A stretch of DNA of 28,646 nt, from positions 1 to 28,646 of the forward strand of contig CAZMRW010000058.1 of the NCBI GenBank assembly GCA_964568805.1, read 5' to 3'. The position numbers and the translations under genes were made by a program. The notes beneath the pieces are model-generated. The model was not told where the DNA came from. It saw only the letters and a program-made list of their open reading frames with translations, and made no database searches. Source of the DNA: CAZMRW01 sp964568805 (lineage in GTDB: Bacteria > Pseudomonadota > Gammaproteobacteria > Methylococcales > Methylomonadaceae). This document shows positions 25,215 to 28,646 of the stretch, one piece after another. Within the stretch, counting starts at the first letter, position 1, and each line of letters begins with the position of its first letter.

Positions 25215-25474
25215 GTTGGGAGATCATTTACACCAAACAAGCCCAGAAAGACGCCAAAAAACTTGCAGCCGCGGGGTTAAAGGACAAGGCATTGCAGCTG
25301 CTGGAAATTTTAAAAAACGACCCGTTTCAAAAACCGCCGCCCTATGAAAAATTGGTGGGCGATTTGGCAGGCGCTTATTCTCGACGCATCAACATTCAGC
25401 ACCGCTTGATTTATCAGGTATTGAGCAGCGATAAACAAGTTAAGGTTTTGCGGCTATGGAGTCATTATGATTAG
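25211..25474 (+). CDS. Toxin, Txe/YoeB family mRNA endoribonuclease
   Basis: An 87-residue RelE-fold toxin that binds the ribosome and cleaves mRNA. It starts at GTG 25211 (MSWEIIYTKQAQKDAKKL), overlapping the antitoxin stop by four bases with AAGGA upstream. Catalytic residues of YoeB are recognisable: E46 in PPYEKL, Arg in AYSRRI (R58/R59) and His85-Tyr86 in the final LWSHYD. NIQHRLIYQV is a family signature. A longer start at 25190 would overlap the antitoxin by 25 bases and is unlikely. It lies just upstream of the ATPase-PIN-ligase genes. Confidence 0.93.
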   Translation: MSWEIIYTKQAQKDAKKLAAAGLKDKALQLLEILKNDPFQKPPPYEKLVGDLAGAYSRRINIQHRLIYQVLSSDKQVKVLRLWSHYD

Positions 25475-25610
25475 CAAAACATGCTTGAATCAAATAGCGG
25501 CAATCGGCCATGAACGGTCGCCGATAATATCCCTAACAACGTCCTCGAAGAATATCTAAAACTGCTCATGTAGTACGACTAGGCCATTACACGAAAGGGG
25601 TGACTGAATA

Positions 25611-27032
25611 ATGCTTAAACATTTACAAATAAAGAATTTTAAAGGTTGGCAAGATACAAAGGCTATCCGAATGGCACCGCTTACCTTATTCTTTGGTGCC
25701 AACAGTTCCGGCAAGTCTAGTCTAGGCCAATTTTTAATGATGTTAAAACAAACGGTTGAATCTCCAGACCGGAAAGCAGTGCTTTATCCCGGCGGAAAAC
25801 ACTCGGCAGTTCAATTAGGCTCCTATCAGGAAATGGTTTTTCACCGTAATCCGGAAAACAAAATCTCGTTCGATTACCAATGGGATTTTCAGGACGTATT
25901 GAAGATCAAAGACCCTATTTCTGGTCAGTTATTTTCAGGTGATACACTTTTGTTTGAAGCTGAAGTTGGTCTTGGTGATAAGGATCAGCATTCACTCGTA
26001 CTCGATCACCTCAAATATTATTTGAGAGATAATGAAAAGGACATACTATCCGTCAGTTTGAAGAGAACGTCCGGCACAAAAGCAGAATACAAAGTCGATG
26101 CAAATATGTATTCTCTGGTACGGCAAAAAGGGCGAGTATGGTCCTTGAAAGGGGCGGTTCGGTTTTATGGCTTTCCGGATGAGGTGGTTGCCTATTACCA
26201 GAATGCTGATTTCGTTCAAGAATTTAACCTGCGTCATGAGAAGCTGTTTCGATCACTTTGTTACCTTGGGCCGCTTCGTACAAAAGTTGAGCGATTGTAT
26301 TCCTGGACAGGCATTGAGCCAGAAAGTGTGGGTTACGCGGGTGAGAATACTGTAGCCGCGATTCTTGCTGCGCGTAACCGAAAAATTTCTCTCTCAAAAC
26401 CAGGTGCAAAACGTGCATCCTCTGCAAAACCGTTCGAAGAAATTATTGCGCTGAAGCTCAAAGAAATGGGGCTAATTGAGGAGTTCAAAGTCGATCCAAT
26501 TTCCGAACAGCGCCAAGAATATGAAGTCAAAGTTCGCACCAAAGGGTCGATAGATTGGGTTGATCTTCCTGATGTTGGTTTCGGTATCTCTCAAGTGCTT
26601 CCTGTGTTGGTTCAGTGTTTTTATGCGCCGCGAGGATCGATTATTCTTATGGAGCAGCCGGAAATTCATTTACATCCGAATGCGCAATCGGCCTTAGCTG
26701 ATGTGATGATTGATGTCATTAATTCCAGAGAAAACGGAGAGGCCAGAAATATCCAGTTGATTATTGAAACGCACTCCGAACATTTTTTGAGGCGGTTACA
26801 AAGACGAATTGCCGAAGATGTCGTACCACAAGAGAAAGTGTCCGCATACTTTGCTAACATCACCAAGACACCTGCTATTTTGGAGCCGCTTCAACTAGAC
26901 ATTTTTGGCAATATACAGAACTGGCCTGAAAACTTCTTTGGTGATGAGATGGGGGATATTACCGAGCAAGCAAAGGCAGCGATGAAAAAGCGGATGAGTC
27001 AAGGTACCAGCAGTCCGGAGGTTTCAAAATGA
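25611..27032 (+). CDS. SMC/OLD-like ATPase, DUF3696 type
   Basis: Cytoplasmic ATPase of 473 residues. It opens MLKHLQIKNFKGW, the usual start of RecF/OLD-type ATPases, followed by Walker A FGANSSGKSS (K35). A long insert of about 200 residues leads to YLGPLR (218-223). The signature-like motif is DVGFGISQVLPV (321-332), Walker B is IILMEQPEIHLHP (344-356) and the switch His is in IETHSEHFL (H388). The C-terminal segment fits DUF3696. Such ATPases drive or gate nucleases in several phage-defence systems (Septu PtuA and OLD are relatives). The ribosome site AAAGGGG precedes the ATG. Its stop overlaps the PIN gene by four bases (ATGA), pointing to a complex or coordinated pair. No Toprim or HNH domain is present. 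Confidence 0.92.
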   Translation: MLKHLQIKNFKGWQDTKAIRMAPLTLFFGANSSGKSSLGQFLMMLKQTVESPDRKAVLYPGGKHSAVQLGSYQEMVFHRNPENKISFDYQWDFQDVLKIKDPISGQLFSGDTLLFEAEVGLGDKDQHSLVLDHLKYYLRDNEKDILSVSLKRTSGTKAEYKVDANMYSLVRQKGRVWSLKGAVRFYGFPDEVVAYYQNADFVQEFNLRHEKLFRSLCYLGPLRTKVERLYSWTGIEPESVGYAGENTVAAILAARNRKISLSKPGAKRASSAKPFEEIIALKLKEMGLIEEFKVDPISEQRQEYEVKVRTKGSIDWVDLPDVGFGISQVLPVLVQCFYAPRGSIILMEQPEIHLHPNAQSALADVMIDVINSRENGEARNIQLIIETHSEHFLRRLQRRIAEDVVPQEKVSAYFANITKTPAILEPLQLDIFGNIQNWPENFFGDEMGDITEQAKAAMKKRMSQGTSSPEVSK

Positions 27033-27562
27033 CCGGACTGCCAAAGAAATGCTTGGTCGATACCAATGTGCCAAAAACGGCAAACCTTGCTCTCGACCCG
27101 GCAACGATCCCACAAGAATTGACTGGTTGCGTTTTAGCTTGCGTTGAAGCGATCAATCATGTTGTCAAAAAGGGTGGCTTGGTTATTGATGCTGGAAATG
27201 AAATCTTTGACGAATACCTTCAACAGCTATCGCTGAAAGGGCAACCCGGCGTTGGCGACCATTTCATGAAATGGGTTCATGATAACCGGTGGAACTTTCC
27301 AGACGCCGACCGAGTAACGATTACAAAAAATGGCGAATCATACGATGAATTCCCGGATCACGATGATTTGATTCAGTTTGATGATTCTGATCGAAAGTTT
27401 GTCGCCGTATCTAATGCACACTCTGCAAAACCGACGATCTTACAAGCAACGGATAGCAAATGGTGGGGATGGAAGGATGCCCTGGCTGAGGTTGGTGTTA
27501 CAGTGCATTTTCTGTGTCCAGACTATATCAAAGCAAAGTACGCGGAGAAAATGGACGCGTGA
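27029..27562 (+). CDS. PIN-like nuclease
   Basis: 177-residue protein with a PIN-domain layout. The first acid is in CLVDTNV (D11), helical acids in GNEIFDEYLQQL (E58, E62), a central DDSDRKFVAVS (D118-D121) and a fourth in ATDSKWWGW (D142). These fit the four-acid metal site of PIN RNases, which cleave RNA or structured nucleic acid and leave 5'-phosphate and 3'-hydroxyl ends. It has no signal peptide. It begins inside the ATPase stop and ends inside the ligase start (GTGA), with 4-base overlaps on both sides, so all three proteins are made together. No VapB-like antitoxin is adjacent, which suggests the ATPase or ligase provides control. Confidence 0.75.
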   Translation: MTGLPKKCLVDTNVPKTANLALDPATIPQELTGCVLACVEAINHVVKKGGLVIDAGNEIFDEYLQQLSLKGQPGVGDHFMKWVHDNRWNFPDADRVTITKNGESYDEFPDHDDLIQFDDSDRKFVAVSNAHSAKPTILQATDSKWWGWKDALAEVGVTVHFLCPDYIKAKYAEKMDA

Positions 27563-28236
27563 AGGATGATTTTTTCAAGTTCCCTTCTACTCCGCACCTA
27601 ATGCTTTTTGTTGATACCGAAGTCAGGGGTGATAAAGTCATGTCGGAATCGGAGCGGAACGAGTTCCTTCAACATGAACTTGTAGTTGAAGAAAAGGTGG
27701 ATGGGGCAAATCTGGGTATTTCTTTTGATCATGAAGGAAATATACGAGCTCAGAACCGAGGCGCATATCTAAATTTCCCATGTTCCGGGCAGTGGAAAAA
27801 ACTTTCTGAATGGCTGCACCCTAGAACTGATGTGCTTTTCGAGCAATTGACTGACAGATATATACTGTTCGGGGAATGGTGTTATGCACAGCATTCGGTC
27901 GTCTATGATAGGCTTCCGGACTGGTTTTTGGGTTTCGACGTCTTCGATAAGGATACCGCCAAATTCTTTTCATGCTCTCGAAGGAATGATATGTTTGATG
28001 CGCTTGAAATTTCTCAAGTGCCGATGATAGAACGTGGTCACTTCACTCTTTCAGAACTTAAAAGTCTCCTTTCGCAATCAAAACTAAGCGACAACCCAGC
28101 AGAGGGTATTTATCTACGATTCGACCAAAGCGACTGGTTGGAGCAGAGAGCTAAGTTGGTCCGTCCTGCCTTTATCCAGTCGATCGAACAGCATTGGTCA
28201 CGGTCAGGAATCAAAGCTAACCGATTGAAGCGCTAA
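27559..28236 (+). CDS. ATP-dependent RNA ligase (Rnl-like)
   Basis: A compact ligase of 225 residues counted from GTG 27559, whose TGA overlap with the PIN stop decides the start. A longer ATG start at 27514 is unlikely. Conserved covalent nucleotidyltransferase motifs appear in order: motif I EEKVDGANLG with nucleophile K46, Ia QNRG (R67), III LFGEW (E106), IIIa WFLGFDVFD, IV EGIYLRF (E182) and V RAKLVRP (K199, R202). The N-terminus FFKFPSTPHL and RGDKV are typical of this RNA-ligase family. It joins RNA 5'-phosphate to 3'-hydroxyl ends. No appended kinase or phosphatase domain is present, which fits PIN products. Third in a translationally coupled ATPase-PIN-ligase set. Confidence 0.9.
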   Translation: MKDDFFKFPSTPHLMLFVDTEVRGDKVMSESERNEFLQHELVVEEKVDGANLGISFDHEGNIRAQNRGAYLNFPCSGQWKKLSEWLHPRTDVLFEQLTDRYILFGEWCYAQHSVVYDRLPDWFLGFDVFDKDTAKFFSCSRRNDMFDALEISQVPMIERGHFTLSELKSLLSQSKLSDNPAEGIYLRFDQSDWLEQRAKLVRPAFIQSIEQHWSRSGIKANRLKR

Positions 28237-28646
28237 CAACACCATTTTTTATGTCACTTGTTGTTGCGAGTTTCCTAAAGACCTTGGAAAGTTTTGCGTG
28301 CCATTATGCAGTATTATTTCTTTTTCTCTTGCGTAATCCATCGTCCATAAAACTTTCTGATTTGCCCCCAATCTTTGTGTCCCATTTGCTGAGCAACCCA
28401 AAGCGGATTTTCGCCTCTCGACAAAAGCATGTTTCCCGGATGAAAAGTAGTGGCGAAAGGAATCCGGGAAATCGAAGGCTTGATGTTCACGGATTACACT
28501 TCGTTTCATTCGGGCTAGCGTGTCATGAAGAAAAGAAAAAGCTAAAATAATTTGAAAAAGCGAATCTTAGGGAAAATAAAAGGTCCCCAGCCTGCAACTA
28601 CACATACTGGAAGCAGAAGTATGAACCCAAAAGAATTAATCCTTAA
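28237..28646. other. Region downstream of the RNA ligase, no supported gene
   Basis: No convincing coding sequence. The minus-strand frame 28249-28509 begins MKRSVIREHQAFDF, a start I associate with translated dispersed repeats rather than genes. The nucleotides near 28442-28520 (AATCCGGGAAATCG, then CGGATTACACTTCGTTTCAT) look like such a repeat. The opposite plus-strand frame (28251-28550) is not protein-like either. Confidence 0.4.
28621..28646 (+). CDS. Possible start of a gene running off the window
   Basis: An ATG at 28621 preceded by GGAAG about 9 bases away opens MNPKELIL and continues to the window end. Only eight codons are visible, so this is a weak guess. Confidence 0.2.

Noticed and set aside
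28249..28509. 86-codon minus-strand frame beginning MKRSVIRE
   Set aside because: This type of start is one I associate with translated dispersed repeats; no domain or ribosome site supports a gene.
1..28646. CRISPR array, rRNA, tRNA or phage structural genes
   Set aside because: No regularly spaced repeats, no CCA-type cloverleaf and no capsid, tail or terminase motif were seen.

Overview
The window looks like a chromosomal segment of a gammaproteobacterium. The gene run lepA-lepB-DUF4845-rnc-era-recO-pdxJ, the secA and pyrF neighbours and the cyanide-insensitive-type cydAB pair fit that class. A methanotroph-like lineage (Methylococcales) is my guess from general protein character, not something the sequence proves. 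No rRNA, tRNA or CRISPR array was seen.

Layout. 1-2400: a glycerophosphodiester phosphodiesterase, a NIF3-like small protein broken by a one-base frameshift, and a small secreted protein. 2500-6170: an accessory, partly decayed stretch holding a perfect 20-bp-stem hairpin, a ruined IS5-family transposase, two small ORFs, an IS3-family insertion sequence (4379-5668) and a membrane-anchored cytochrome-like gene cut short beside it. 6170-6790: no gene, but a perfect 19-bp-stem hairpin. 6793-9099: an unusual acyltransferase/alpha-beta-hydrolase fusion. 9977-12400: cydAB, a bd-type quinol oxidase with a short Q-loop. 12640-18811: a housekeeping operon with an extended -10 promoter, then lepA, lepB, DUF4845, rnc, era, recO and pdxJ, the last four joins overlapping by a few bases. 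18928-20626 (minus strand): a TauE/SafE-type membrane protein followed by a sigma-54 activator that lacks a sensor domain. 20743-21474: pyrF (minus). 21681-24398: secA. 24972-28236: a defence-like island.

Two items stand out. First, 25611-28236 encodes three genes joined by 4-base overlaps: an SMC/OLD-like ATPase (DUF3696 type), a PIN-like nuclease and a compact ATP-dependent RNA ligase, directly downstream of a YefM/YoeB toxin-antitoxin pair. PIN nucleases generally leave 5'-phosphate and 3'-hydroxyl ends, exactly what an ATP-dependent RNA ligase seals, so the cassette could both cut and repair RNA under ATPase control. I do not recognise it as a named system.

Second, the IS3-family element carries three copies of a 16-18-base insert, TACCC(T)AAAGGGCA(T/C)AA(A/G), one of them inverted. 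Removing each insert restores the expected transposase sequence and reading frame. The element therefore seems to have been hit repeatedly by a miniature dispersed repeat rather than decaying by random indels.
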